Below, in pieces: positions 33,729 to 45,551 of a stretch of DNA of 64,000 nt (within the stretch, counting starts at the first letter, position 1; every line of letters begins with the position of its first letter). The stretch lies in contig NC_087062.1 in NCBI RefSeq assembly GCF_963678635.1, forward strand, positions 33,143,651-33,207,650, in the 5' to 3' direction. Source of the DNA: Symsagittifera roscoffensis (lineage: Eukaryota; Xenacoelomorpha; Acoela; Convolutidae). The notes beneath the pieces were generated by a model. It searched no databases and was not told the DNA's origin. It saw nothing but the letters and a program-made list of their open reading frames with translations. Position numbers and translations under genes: made by a program.

Positions 33729-34635
33729 AGCATGAGAAGGGTGTGAAAAAACCACCCTACAGTCAGATTCGACTCTTTAAAGCAAAAAAAATTGAAGGGT
33801 TGAAGCAAGTTGCCTGTGTCAAATATACTTTGAATGAATTCAAAGATCTGTCCCAAGTTTTGAGATATTTCAAATTTGTTGTTAATTTTAAAGAAGTCCA
33901 TTGATGCTTTGTAAAGATTTGCATGTTTTTTAATTGAAATATCATTGATTCAAAGTTATTTTTTTTCTGAGTGAAGTGAACATTTAGAGTAAAAACCTTA
34001 AATATTTGAGAAAAAGTCTGCCAAAGCAGTTGTGATTTTATCAAAACTTAAAACAAAAAGCGAATACCAGATGGTTGTCCAGTTTTTATTTTAAAAAAAT
34101 TTAAAAATTGTTCATTTGCTGTTTTCATCTAAGATTAAATAAAATTTATCTTCTTTGAAAGTTATCATTTATTTTCCATTTTAGCATCTAATTGGTTGAT
34201 TTCAATTTTTTTCTCTAAAAATTGGGTTTTTTTTTTGGTTATACCAAAACAGATCAGATACTAATTAGGGCAGTTATACAATTTAATTGAAACGTTGATG
34301 AAATTTTTAATACAAAAGATTTAGAAAAAATGTATAATTTCTGAAAAAAAAACAAAACAAAAGGTTTTGTTGGCGGTTATCAAAGTTTTTGTTTTTAAAA
34401 GTGTGTATTTTAGCTTGAAATTTATCACTATCAAAAGTACTCTCAACGTTTGAAATTTGCATTTATCAAATTTTAAAGCTAAATTTCTGCAAAAAAAGGA
34501 AGAAGAATGAAAGAGTGATGACATTGATGAGATTTTTTGAATTTTCTGCTGTACAGGAACACCAGTAGTTTCTTTAAAAAAATTGAGAGGATACTTGATT
34601 AAAAAATAACAGCAGACTTTTGAACATGTATTCAA

Positions 34636-34881
34636 ATGTACTCAAGAAAAGACACTAGTCCAAATTACAATAAATTTTCAAAAAATCTAACAAGAATTGG
34701 ACGATTTGCTTGGTCACAAAAATCCAAAAAAGAGAAAGTTTACTTTGAACCCTTTTTTCAACTACTGGAGAAAAATGAGTTGGGGCAACTCGAAAAATTG
34801 GGACAAATCAAGCAAGTCTTTCTAGGTGAAAAAGAAAGAGAGAAGATATCAACAATACGGAATACTGTTGTTGAAGCATGA
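34636..34881 (+). CDS. Orphan C, intact 81-codon frame
   Basis: ATG to TGA, 81 codons, starting MYSRKDTSPNYNK. It is basic in the N-terminal half and Lys/Glu-rich, probably helical, in the C-terminal half (LEKNELGQLEKLGQIKQ). The corresponding frame is broken in the two older copies at 21.2 and 33.4 kb and intact in the three newer ones. The next frame in another phase (HDAENLGLEHEAKP) suggests a second exon or a frameshift. Family not recognised. Confidence 0.35.
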   Translation: MYSRKDTSPNYNKFSKNLTRIGRFAWSQKSKKEKVYFEPFFQLLEKNELGQLEKLGQIKQVFLGEKEREKISTIRNTVVEA

Positions 34882-35941
34882 TGCTGAAAACCTTGGACTT
34901 GAACATGAAGCCAAACCTTGTAAAGAATCAACTATGGATCAGGTACTCGACATCTCAAATAGAGTATATAAAAAAGCAACATAAAGCATGAGAAGGATGT
35001 GTCACAATTGAAAACTACAGTGTGAAAAAACCACCCTGCAATCAGATTCGACTTTTTAAGGCAAAAGAAAGTGAAGGGTTGAAGTAAGTTGCCTGTGTCA
35101 AATATACTTTGAATGAATTCAAAGATCTGTCCCAAGTTTTGAGATATTTCAAGTTTGTTGATAGTCGTAAAGAAGTCCAGTGATGCTTTGTAAAGAATTG
35201 CACGTTAATTAATTGAAATATCATTGATTCAAAATTATTTTTTTCTGAGTGAAGTGAACATTTAGAGTAAGAACCTTAGATACTTAAGGAAAACTCTGCC
35301 AAAGCACTTGTGGCTTTATCAAGACTTAAAACAAAAAGCGAATACCAGATGATTTTCAAATGTTTATTATAAAAATATTTTAATATTTTTCATTTGCTGT
35401 TTTCATCTAAGATTAGGTAAAATTTATCTTCTTTGAACAATAACACAAACAAGAATGTAGTTTTGGTTAGAAAATTTATCATTTATTTTCCGTTTTAGCA
35501 TCTAATTGGTTGATTTCAGTTTTTTTTTCTAAAAATTGGGGTTTTTTATGATAAGTAAACAGAGCAGATGCTAATTAGGGCAATTATACAATTTAGTTTA
35601 TACGTTGATGAAATTCTTAATACAAAACTTTTGAAAAAAAATTTAATTTCTGAAAAAAAAAACAAAAGGTTTTGTTGGCGGTTATCAAAGTTTTTGTTTT
35701 TAAAAGTGTGTATTTTAGCTTGAAATTTATCACTATCAAAAGTACTCTCAACGTTTGAAATTTGCATTTATCAAATTTTAAAGCTAAATTTCTGCAAAAA
35801 AAGGAAGAAGAATGAAAGAGTGATGACATTGATGAGATTTTTCGAATTTTCTGCTGTACAGGAACACCAGTAGTTTCTTTAAAAAAAATAGAGAGGATAC
35901 TTGGTTAAAAAATAACAGCAGACTTTTGAACATGTATTCAA

Positions 35942-36187
35942 ATGTACTCAAGAAAAGACACTAGTCCAAATTACAATAAACTTTCAAAAAATCTAACAAG
36001 AATTGGACGATTTGCTTGGTCACAAAAATCCAAAAAAGGTAAAATTTACTTTGAACCCTTTTTCCGACTACTAGAGAAAAATGAGTTGGAGCAACTCGAA
36101 AAATTGGGGCAAATCAAGCATGTCTTTCTCGGTGAAAAAGAAAGAGAGAAGATATCAACAAAACGGAATACTGTTGTTGAAGCATGA
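35942..36187 (+). CDS. Orphan C, intact 81-codon frame
   Basis: 81 codons, differing from the 34,636 copy at a few residues (for example IKHVFLGEKERE). It is directly followed by the truncated module end at ~36,215. Confidence 0.35.
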   Translation: MYSRKDTSPNYNKLSKNLTRIGRFAWSQKSKKGKIYFEPFFRLLEKNELEQLEKLGQIKHVFLGEKEREKISTKRNTVVEA

Positions 36188-36544
36188 TGCTGAAAACCTT
36201 GGACTTGAGCATGAAGCTGAAATTTTTAAATGAGATTACTCATTCTGTTAATTAATATTAAAAAAAAGATAAAAAATATTTGAAAGAAAGAAAGCTTTTT
36301 TCGGACTGGTTGAAATCAAACTGGTTAAAATTAACCTTAGAAAAAAATTGAATTTCAAGTGAATTATGTTTGAATGTATAAACATTCTAACGTAGGTAAG
36401 GCTCAGAACTGATATGTTGTTGTTAAAACTGTGGAAAGTTCCGTGACAAAATAAGATTGCTTGATATCAGTAATTTGATTGTTTGATATCAGTAATTTTG
36501 TGCAAAATTTTAGGGTTCTCTCTAAAATTTGTACAAAATTTTTT

Positions 36545-37262
36545 TCTAATATGTGAACAAACGTTGTATCGCTAATTTCATTTGTTTTCTGCTGTTTCCA
36601 ATCATTTGGTGTTTACCTTGAACAACTAATATATTTTCGAAGTCTACAGGAATTTGAAAAAGTAATAATTATCACAAAGAACGGGAAAAAATCAAACAAC
36701 AATTTATTACAAAAAAGTTCAAAGAGCTGTCGAGAGTTCTAGATGTTCTCTATAGAACGCAGAGCTTGTCGAGGTTGTAGTGGTTGTTGCGGTGATGTAA
36801 TTTGAGGCGTTTTTCCAGAGAACCCTTCATCTTCGTCTATTGCAATGGGGTTTCGGCTTATCATATCTCCTCCTCAGAGATAAGAGGAAATCTTTGACTG
36901 GTTGAGCCACGTAATTAGAGTCATGAGTGTCGGGGTTGTTCATTTCCACATGCTCAAAATCTTCCTACATTATTTGCATTTCTCCAAAATGGTTCTCTGT
37001 AATGGTACTTGCGCCATACTTTGTTTGTTGAAATCCCTTCGCATCACTTCCAACATGTGCCAGACTTGGATTGGAATTACTCCAGACTGTTTCTCGCACT
37101 TGAATTTGTACTAAATCAGGTGAAACTTCTACCGAGTACAAAAAGTTGCTGTTTTGCACTGCGAAGTTAAGTTTAATCGATGTGTTGAGCAAAGGATACA
37201 TAGTAAAAACAAGAACAATGACCAATTTAGAGCTGAGAGAGGAGGTAGTTGACGGTAGTTAA
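36545..37262. repeat. Partial right inverted-repeat arm in the 2,436-bp duplication
   Basis: This extra partial copy of the right arm begins at the inner end (GTTGTATCGC) and is cut at 37,262, where GGTAGTTAAGT joins GAAAAAGAAAGAG of the C module. The joint shares a few bases (AAGT/GAAA) between the two parents, consistent with microhomology. Confidence 0.8.
36750..37225 (-). pseudogene. Orphan B copy (partial right arm)
   Basis: Same structure as 23,390-23,863: the hydrophobic start, VRETVWS, AKGFQQTKYG and the TAG after the MQIM codons are all present. The 36,965-37,225 frame is 86 codons. It is clearly a recent duplicate of the right-arm pseudogene. Confidence 0.55.
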
Positions 37263-38377
37263 GTGAAAAAGAAAGAGAGAAGATATCAACAATACGGAAT
37301 ACTGTTGTTGAAGCATGATGCTGAAAACCTTGGACTTGAACATGAAGCCAAACCTTGTAAAGAATCAACTATGGATCAGGTACTCGACATCTCAAATAGA
37401 GTAAATAAAAAAGCAACATAAAGCATGAGAAGGGTGTGTCACAATTGAAAACTACAGTGTGAAAAAACCACCCTGCAATCAGATTCGACTTTTTAAGGCA
37501 AAAGAAAGTGAAGGGTTGAAGTAAGTTGCCTGTGTCAAATATACTTTTGAATGAATTCAAAGATCTGTCCCAAGTTTTGAGATATTTCAAGTTTGTTGAT
37601 AGTCGTAAAGAAGTCCAGTGATGCTTTGTAAAGAATTGCACGTTAATTAATTGAAATATCATTGATTCAAAATTATTTTTTTCTGAGTGAAGTGAACATT
37701 TAGAGTAAGAACCTTAGATACTTAAGGAAAACTCTGCCAAAGCACTTGTGGCTTTATCAAGACTTAAAACAAAAAGCGAATACCAGATGATTTTCAAATG
37801 TTTATTATAAAAATATTTTAAAATTTTTCATTTGCTGTTTTCATCTAAGATTAGGTAAAATTTATCTTCTTTGAACAATAACACAAACAAGAATGTAGTT
37901 TTGGTTAGAAAATTTATCATTTATTTTCCGTTTTAGCATCTAATTGGTTGATTTCAATTTTTTTTTCTAAAAATTGGGTTTTTTATGATACCTAAACAGA
38001 GCAGATGCTAATTAGGGCAATTATACAATTTAGTTTATACGTTGATGAAATTCTTAATACAAAAGATTTTGAAAAATATATAATTTCTGAAAAAAAAACA
38101 AAAGGTTTTGTTGGCGGTTATCAAAGTTTTTGTTTTTAAAAGTGTGTATTTTAGCTTGAAATTTATCACTATCAAAAGTACTCTCAACGTTTGAAATTTG
38201 CATTTATCAAACTTCAAAGCTAAATTTCTGCAAAAAAAGGAAGAAGAATGAAAGAGTGATGACATTGATGAGATTTTTCGAATTTTCTGCTGTACAGGAA
38301 CACCAGTAGTTTCTTTTAAAAAAATAGAGAGGATACTTGATTAAAAAATAACAGCAGACTTTTGAACATGTATTCAA

Positions 38378-38623
38378 TTGTACTCAAGAAAAGACACTAG
38401 TCCAAATTACAATAAACTTTCAAAAAATCTAACAAGAATTGGACGATTTGCTTGGTCACAAAAATCCAAAAAAGGGAAAATTTACTTTGAACCCTTTTTC
38501 CGACTACTAGAGAAAAATGAGTTGGGGCAACTCGAAAAATTGGGGCAAATCAAGCATGTCTTTCTCGGTGAAAAAGAAAGAGAGAAGATATCAACAAAAC
38601 GGAATACTGTTGTTGAAGCATGA
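38378..38623 (+). CDS. Orphan C, intact 81-codon frame
   Basis: Near-identical to 35,942-36,187, differing at one residue in the visible translation (GQLEKLG instead of EQLEKLG). It is followed by the same truncated module end. Confidence 0.35.
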   Translation: MYSRKDTSPNYNKLSKNLTRIGRFAWSQKSKKGKIYFEPFFRLLEKNELGQLEKLGQIKHVFLGEKEREKISTKRNTVVEA

Positions 38624-39179
38624 TGCTGAAAACCTTGGACTTGAGCATGAAGCTGAAATTTTTAAATGAGATTACTCATTCTGTTAATTAATATTAAAAA
38701 AAAGATAAAAAATATTTGAAAGAAAGAAAGCTTTTTTCGGACTGGTTGAAATCAAACTGGTTAAAATTAACCTTTGAAAAAAATTGAATTTCAAGTGAAT
38801 TATGTTTGAATGTATAAACATTCTAACGTAGGTAAGGCTCAGAACTGATATGTTGTTGTTAAAACTGTGGAAAGTTCCGTGACAAAATAAGATTGCTTGA
38901 TATCAGTAATTTGATTGTTTGATATCAGTAATTTTGTGCAAAATTTTAGGGTTCTCTCTAAAATTTGTACAAAATTTTTTTCTAAAATGTGAACAAACGT
39001 TGTATCGCTAATTTAATTTGTTTTCTGCTGTTTCCAATCATTTGGTGTTTACCTTGAACAACTAATATGTTTTCAAAGTCAACAGGAATTTGAAAAAGTA
39101 ATAATTATCACAAAGAACGGGAAAAAATCAAACAACAATTTATTACAAAAAAGTTCAAAGAGCTGTCGAGAGTTCTAGA

Positions 39180-39649
39180 TGTTCTCTATAGAACGCAGAG
39201 CTGGTCGAGGTTGTAGTGGTTGTTGCGGTGATGTAATTTGAGGCGTTTTTCCAGAGAACCCTTCATCTTCGTCTTTTGCAATGGGGTTTTGGCTTATCAT
39301 ATCTCCTCCTCAGAGATAAGTGGAAATCTTTGACATAATTAGAGTCATGAGTGTCGGGGTTGTTCATTTCCACATGCTCAAAATCTTCCTACGTCATTTG
39401 CTTTTCTCCAAAATGGTTCTCTGTAATGGTACTTGCGCCATACTTTGTTTGTTGAAATCCCTTCGCATCACTTCCAACATATGCCAGACTTGGATTGGGA
39501 TTACTCCAGATTGTTTCTCGCACTTGAATTTGTACTAAATCAGGTGAAACTTCTACCGAGTACAAAAAGATGCTGTTTTGCACTGCGAAGATAAGTTTAA
39601 TCGATGTGTTGAGCAAAGGATACATAGTAAAAACAAGAACAATGACCAA
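39180..39649 (-). pseudogene. Orphan B copy (block copy 2 right arm)
   Basis: The frame 39,389-39,649 ends at the same TAG after a variant NHFGEKQMT. A 15-bp in-frame deletion near 39,333 removes the VAQPV region found in the other copies. Dead copy. Confidence 0.55.
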
Positions 39650-40979
39650 TTTAGAGCTGAGAGAGGAGGTAGTTGACGGTAGTTAAGTTAAAATAAAGAA
39701 GTTTAGAGCTGAGATTGGAGGTAGTTGACGGTAATTAAGTTGAAAAAAAAAGATTTTGAGTAAAGAGTGAGGGGTACCTTCAAGTAAGATATGTGGGTTT
39801 AACCAATCAAAAATGTTTTTACTTATTTGGTTCCCTCAGAGTTGATTTTCGTTAATCAGATTTCAGCTCCTGTTTATGGAAACTTTAATTTAAGTTAGTC
39901 TTATCTACTCAAAAATAATGACATTGTCGTTTCCAAACAAAAAAAATTCATTTTTGTTCTGGTGGTGTCCAATCAGAGAAAAACTTACCTTTTAAGGACT
40001 TAAATCTTCCAAATAAGTAAAAATACACACAAAGGAAATTACAAAAATAATTGACCACAGGTTGCTTGCTGTAAAAACAAGAAATATCAGCGATATAATA
40101 AACGCAAGAAAGATAATTATAACACGTAACATCTCTGCAATTTTTCCTGTCAAGTCAATTGAGTTTTCTGTGTTTAATTAAAGAGAAATTGTTGAGTTTT
40201 GAGTAGTTATTCGAGATCTTCGACTTCGATCTAAAATTGAGAGGATAGCTCGACGTTGATAAATTTTTCAAAGCCATTCTCTGGAATTCTTATTCAAACC
40301 CGATCCTGCAGGGTTTTGAACTTAGAATGGAGGAATGAAGAACTTTGCTGGGGAGTTTGACAATTTTGGGAATCGGGTAGGGGACAAGAAGAGTTTTTGA
40401 TGTATTATCACACGACTTTTCGATCAATTTCAAAATTTCGAGAATAAAAAAAATTATTTTCCTTGTCAGATGTAGCTCAACCGGAAATTCTTAACTTTGA
40501 TACTCAATATTTGGTTCAACAGTAAACTCTTTGATTGCGTAAGTTTCTCCAAAGAAACCTTTACTCAGTCGGATAACTCTATTTTGTGCAAAATAAACGT
40601 CCGAAAAAATAAGAACAAAGTAAGATTCAACATCTATATCATCAATAAGAAAATCAATTGGAGTTTTTTCCTTTTTCTTGAAAGTAGCTCGAGGAAAATC
40701 AAATGTTTTTGATAGCCCGTTTTTGAGTAATGGTTAAGGTTTCAAAAAAATTATAAACAGTTCACTTTTAGAAAATGCTGGACTCTGATTGATTGATTTT
40801 GAACAAACAAAGTGTTACCAAAATGAAAATCAATTATGAATGGTTGATTTTCCCTTAGCAACAGCAAAGGTTTTTCACTCTGATTTTTTTTAGATTCAAG
40901 GCAATCGCTCCATAATTTGCCTAACTGTTGTTATTTACTTTTGTTCATTTTTTGAGTTTGTTCAAAATAAAAGTACGTC

Positions 40980-41297
40980 TCCTAATAAGAGTTTTTGGAC
41001 TATCTAAATCTCCCATTTGCAGTTCTCAAGTCTTTTCCCTACTTATTGAGATATCGTCACTGAATACAAACGAAAGAGTTGCATGTCTTGAGCGGCAGAT
41101 GTTACACACGTCGAAATGCATCAAAACGTCGTAAACCCTGTGGACATTTGAAGTCTCCAAATTGTAAATTGCATGCTCATAGTAGCGAAGAACTGAATAT
41201 TTTTGTCAAAAAGAAGCTTTTTCTTGTCAAAATATTTTTTTTCGAGGTGATGCGAAACACGATCAGCAGCTTCCAACAACACACCGCGAGAATGTAA
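40980..41297 (+). pseudogene. Orphan A copy (block copy 2 right arm), frameshifted
   Basis: Frames 40,928-41,134 and 41,079-41,297 carry the N-terminal and Cys-rich halves in different phases, with the same frameshift as block copy 1's right arm. The frameshift therefore predates the 12.3-kb duplication. Confidence 0.5.
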
Positions 41298-41610
41298 ATT
41301 TCAAAAGGTATATGTTCAAAAAACAGTAAGCATAGGAAAAATTACTATGATTATTAAATTTACTGAGAAATTAAAACTCAAAAAATACGAAATCTATACA
41401 ATTCTTATGAAATTCCATATCAGCGCATATCTCAATTGTTACTTTATGATTTTACTCAAAGAATCAGATTGATGATAAAACCAACTCGAGTACAAACTGG
41501 ATTCAAGTTATTGTAACAATTTCATTGGAAATTGATCCAAAAGTCTTTAATCTACAGTTAGAACTGCAATGGTGGCTTGTTTACGGAAAATTAGTTTTTT
41601 ATGTTTGCTG

Positions 41611-42636
41611 AAAAGTCTATATTATAAACTAATAAATGGAAAAGTATTTGTTAAAAGAATGTTGAAAAATTGTACTGGATAATCATAAAACATCGACTAT
41701 TTGATTCGTTTAGCCTAGCTATCATTTTATTAACTTCCTAGTTTAGTGTTTTTGATTGAGTTCATAGAGTGGAGCGTTCTTAAGCAGATACATGGGTTTT
41801 TACTGTTTTTGATAACTGACATAGAAAAAATTGAAAAACTTGATAATTTTGTTGGAACTTGAACGTTTTCAGATAATGAAATGCATTAGTCTGCACTACA
41901 AAATCACTTCAAACTCAAGAAAAAGGGTTGAAACAAGAACTTATAGTTATCTGGTTAATTTTTTTTGTGGAGGTTCTTTGCTAACGGATTTTTTGTTGTC
42001 AATTTTGCTTTGGAATTCTAAGTGATCGTTGAAATGATACAGTTTTCCGAGAAAGTTTTTGTTCAAATTGGAAACAATTTGAAATTGGCAGATCAAGAAA
42101 AACCCAGAAAAACTCAAGTTGAAGCTTTATGGCAGAAAAAATAGAAATTCAGCATAAATCTATAAAATTTTGAGATCATTTTGCTTCAATTGAGGTTATA
42201 ACTATAAGATTAAGAAAAAATCCAACATGAAAACACTCAAGTATTAGTATTTATGTCTAAGGTATTGGAATTTTTGTTATTTTTTGATGAAACAAGTAAA
42301 AAAACAAGAAAATTCAGATGATTCAATGATAGTTTCGTTTGAAGTAAGCAACGCCGAGACAAAATGTTCGGTTAATTGATACATTTTTTCCACTAACTTA
42401 TCCAAATTTTTTATTGCAATCCAGCAAAAATAATTCTTGTGGAAGATAAAAGATGAAGCATAAATCAAAACTCAGATATACTGTGAATTTTGTAGTTTTG
42501 CTTTTGTTAGCTTCAATTTTATTTCAGTTAGAAAACTAGGTGGAACTGTAGAACTTTTTTCAATGAATTTTGCTTTAGTTTTGAAAAAAAAAACAATTTG
42601 TTCAATTAATACAATTTATACCTGGATTTTGTTTTC
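41611..42636. other. No recognisable gene; flank of inverted repeat
   Basis: AT-rich DNA shared with 25,836-26,896. Frames at 41,831-42,025 (plus) and 42,277-42,468 (minus) have homologues at 26,002-26,289 and 26,535-26,726 only because of the block duplication. No motif seen. Confidence 0.5.
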
Positions 42637-43417
42637 TGAGTCAACTTACTGAGTGTTCTTTGGGAAGCTTTGTCTTTGGGAAACATAGTTAATACTCATT
42701 CACCAAGTCCAAGAAGGGCGTTAGAGACACTGCTGCCCGTTGTTCGCCATGATGATATCGCGAACTAGAGCTCTCCATTGCTTGCGGTTCACGGCAATTT
42801 CCTTTCATAAATCGAATCACTCTGTTTTCCATTTTTCCGGTGCATTTCGGTGAGCTTTGAATTGAGTTGTGTCATCCTGCACAAGCTTTTTCAAGGAAAT
42901 TTTAGATCCGCCAGATGGGCGTTTCCAGTATTCACATTAGACAAACTCGAGGGCTGCATTCGGGATCTCGGTCGGTCCATCCGGAGGACATGGCCCTGCC
43001 ATTTAAGTAGTCGTGATTGAATGGTTTGGTAGATAAAAATTTTCAGGTTGGTCTTTGCTCTGAGGAGGTCTTTTGCAGGTCGAATCCTCGGTGTAAATTT
43101 TTTCCGAGGCACTTTTTCACAAACCTATTCATTTTCACAAACCCATCCATAGAGGCCAGATTTCACTTCTGCAGAGAAGCGTGCTTCTAACACAAGCACT
43201 GTAGACTTTGCACCTGATTTTTTGTTGGCTCCAGAAGTTTTGAGGCTATTAATGTTTCCGCACGCTTTTCCAGTTCTTTTTTTCCCTTCGCATGTGATGT
43301 CGCCGTTAAGCTTTATGGAGCCTCCAATATAAGTGAATGTGCCTACTTTCTCCATCGGTTTGTCTGTCACTGTGGATATAGAGTTTTCGTTGTTTGAGAA
43401 AAATTTGCTATGCTTAT

Positions 43418-43816
43418 TTAGAGGCCGGTCTTTGCTGCTTTGGAGGTTACTTTGTCCAAAAACGCTTGAGCATCGTTCTTGTTGTCATCAAGTAGGCAGA
43501 TATCGTCTGCAAAGTATAGGTCTGCAACGTGCATGTCGTCCAGGCCTACACCCAGATTTGCACCATCCAGGGCGCTGGACATAGACCAGTCGATAGTCAG
43601 GTTGAAAAGAAAGGTGAAAGTATTGAACCTTGATGTACTCCGCTGTGGGTTTGGAACAGTCGCGAGATGATAGTTGTAGGCTTTCACCTTGCTGAGCGTC
43701 TCCGTGTACATGCCCTTTAGTAATGCGATTATATCTTTTTTAAAACCAAGATTACTACGAAGGTTCCAGATGCAATTTATGTCCACACTGTCGAACGCAG
43801 CTCTGAAGTCTGTCAC
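43418..43816 (-). pseudogene. LINE reverse transcriptase core fragment
   Basis: A 132-codon frame containing the AFDS motif-A segment and the FADD motif-C catalytic pair. Both motif-C Asp residues and the motif-A Asp are present. It lacks the RT fingers, which lie in another frame at 43,870-44,241, so it cannot make an active enzyme. Confidence 0.85.
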
Positions 43817-43869
43817 TCTTTCGTACTTTTTCCTTTTTTTCGGGTTTTTTTTTGAAGAATCAATATTTG

Positions 43870-44241
43870 TTACATCTTCTGTTTGCTTTCAAGTCTGATT
43901 GATTCTTTGTCTCGATAGTTAGCACAATTTGAATTGTTGCGTGGTTTGAAGATTGGTTTAATTATAGCTACTTTCCTTTCTTTTGGTGTTTTTTTTCTGA
44001 CAAGAGTAGTAAGCTGCTCTACCACGGTTATTCCACTGTGTTTCAAGAAATCAGCTGGAATGCTATCCTTACCGGGAATTTTATTGCGGTTTAGTTTATG
44101 TACGGCCAGTTCAATCTCATGGGAGCAGGGGAGTTCTGCATCAACAGTGGAGAAATGCTTGAGCGTCTCTTCTCTGGGTTCGTCTGGTTCCGGGGCAGGG
44201 CGGTTAAAAAGTTGTTCGGAGTGTTCGGCCCAATCTTCCAA
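43870..44241 (-). pseudogene. LINE RT N-terminal fragment
   Basis: A 123-codon frame with the WAEHSEQLFNRP lead-in, the PGKDSIPADFLK segment and PIFKPRNNSNCANYR, the usual sequence order before the LISLL segment of LINE RTs. It is interrupted before that segment. Confidence 0.85.
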
Positions 44242-44569
44242 GAGGTCTTTCGTGTCCGTGATTTTGACTCCTTTTACTTGTTTTCATGTTTTTACTCAGT
44301 GGCTTTGAAGATCGGACAGCTGTTTTACTATGCTGCAGACTATTCGTGTTTCCTTTCTCATCAGCAGAAATTAGGTCGTTTCAAGGTTCTCATAGTTTTG
44401 GTTTTTATCTTTTCGTACACTCTGTTCAACTTCTTTTTGAAGCCTGGCCTTCTCTTTTCTGTTTTTTGATGTTGCTCTACGGTTGATGAGCTCCATTGTC
44501 GCTGCGGAGAGTCAGAAGCTCTATTACTCCAGGGAGAGATCAAGGGTTGATTCAGCAGTTGTTTTTCAG

Positions 44570-45060
44570 TTATTCCCACGCTTGCTGTATGCTTAGTTTT
44601 TCAGTGATTGGACTCAGTTTGCTCAGTTTCTTTAGTTCCGGTTGGTATTCTTGGGTACACTTTTCAGAGCGAATAGATGTGATATTGTGATTTGGTGTTT
44701 TTGCTCTCGTTGTGTAGGACTTTAACCTAAGTTTGATGGTAGATGTAAGGGGCTTGTGATCGGAATCCGTCAGGGCGGGTTTGCGGGTTGAGCAGCTCAG
44801 AACAGAAGAGCACCATCTATGAGCTATCAGTAGGTTATCATGTTGGTTTTTGGTTTTGTGGTCATTTGAAAAGCATAATGGCAGTGAATGTCTTTCCTTT
44901 TGGAAGGTTGTGTTAGATAGCACAAGGTCGCTAAGCACTGAGAAGTTTGCAAGATGTTCACCGTTGTCATTTTCTGGGTCGAGGCTGAAGCGAGCAATAT
45001 GCTTCTCTTCACCATCCGCGTGGTTTAAATCTTTGCGCGGTCAGATTAAATGGCGTGGTC
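44570..45060 (-). pseudogene. LINE endonuclease C-terminal fragment
   Basis: Two frames (44,938-44,570 and 45,015-44,827) together cover an AP-endonuclease-like C-terminus. LSDLVLSNTTF matches the segment before the HPRSK-type region, and DSDHKPL is the catalytic SDHxxL motif. A frameshift separates them. Confidence 0.7.
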
Positions 45061-45390
45061 GGTCAGATTGATTTTGATCTCAACAACTCCATGAAGACCG
45101 CTGTTTTCTGTGTGTTTTGATTGGAAAAACAAAACAAACATCAAAAATATTTGAAATTTTTTTTTTGAGCTTGGGAAAATTTTAATCATTGCAAAACAGA
45201 ACCGATATGATTCATCGGGAGCACTCGCTGCACAATTTTTAACGATTCAAACTGTCAATTTAAAAAAAAATTTAAATTTTTTTCAGATCAACTCGAAAAA
45301 GTTTCGGATTCTCGTTCTAGAATCAATTTTTCCTGATCTTACACCTAGTTTCTGTTATTTTTTTGTATTTTTCGACAGAAATTTTGGGAT

Positions 45391-45551
45391 GGTTATCTTG
45401 CAAGATTCTTGCAAGATAGCCTCCCTCTTCCAAGATTCTTGTAAGATAACCTCTATCTTGCAAGATCTTGCAAGATAACCTCCATCTTGCAAGATCTTGC
45501 AAGATAACCCTCTTTTGCAAGAATCTTGCAAAATCTTGCAAGATAACCTCC
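45391..45551. repeat. CTTGCAAGAT minisatellite in LINE endonuclease region
   Basis: Repeats of the palindrome-containing unit TCTTGCAAGATAACCTCC, about 16-30 bp each, with doubled CTTGCAAGATCTTGCAAGAT variants and a few divergent units (CTTCCAAGATTCTTG). It separates the endonuclease N-terminal piece (ending near 45,556) from the C-terminal piece (from 45,060). It therefore lies within the LINE and apparently invaded or expanded there. Confidence 0.8.

Larger units (their letters stand above)
34625..36200. repeat. Tandem orphan-C modules (~1.25-1.3 kb period)
   Basis: The junction at ~34,630 joins TTTTGAACATGT to the start of the C module. In block copy 1 the same left sequence (22,500-22,520) runs on into other DNA, so this is a new junction. 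C-module starts are 33,381, 34,636 and 35,942, giving periods of 1,255 and 1,306 bp. At 36,215 the module is cut and joined to the sequence seen at 22,700 in copy 1. Confidence 0.8.
37262..39698. repeat. Second copy of 2,436-bp duplication
   Basis: This repeats 34,826-37,262: the C-module tail, loop DNA, a full orphan C frame at 38,378 and the right-arm orphan B. Offsets are constant at 2,436 bp between C starts (35,942 and 38,378). Identity looks very high by eye. Confidence 0.8.
38985..41610. repeat. Right inverted-repeat arm (block copy 2)
   Basis: Counterpart of 23,185-25,835, containing orphan B on the minus strand and orphan A on the plus strand. The ~50-bp GGTAGTTGACGG duplication is present here too (39,649-39,745). 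Confidence 0.75.
27699..43430. repeat. 12.3-kb segmental duplication, copy 2 (expanded to ~15.7 kb)
   Basis: Direct repeat of 15,384-27,698. It is longer because of internal duplications: the orphan-C module is present in extra tandem copies from 34,625, and a 2,436-bp segment is repeated (34,826-37,262 and 37,262-39,698). It also lacks ~200 bp of orphan B N-terminal coding near 29,520. It ends in the same LINE, and there the sequence continues into LINE DNA missing from copy 1. Confidence 0.85.

Noticed and set aside
43333-44486. Plus-strand frames of 63-124 codons across 43.3-44.5 kb
   Set aside because: Antisense shadows of the LINE reverse transcriptase, whose motifs are clear on the minus strand.
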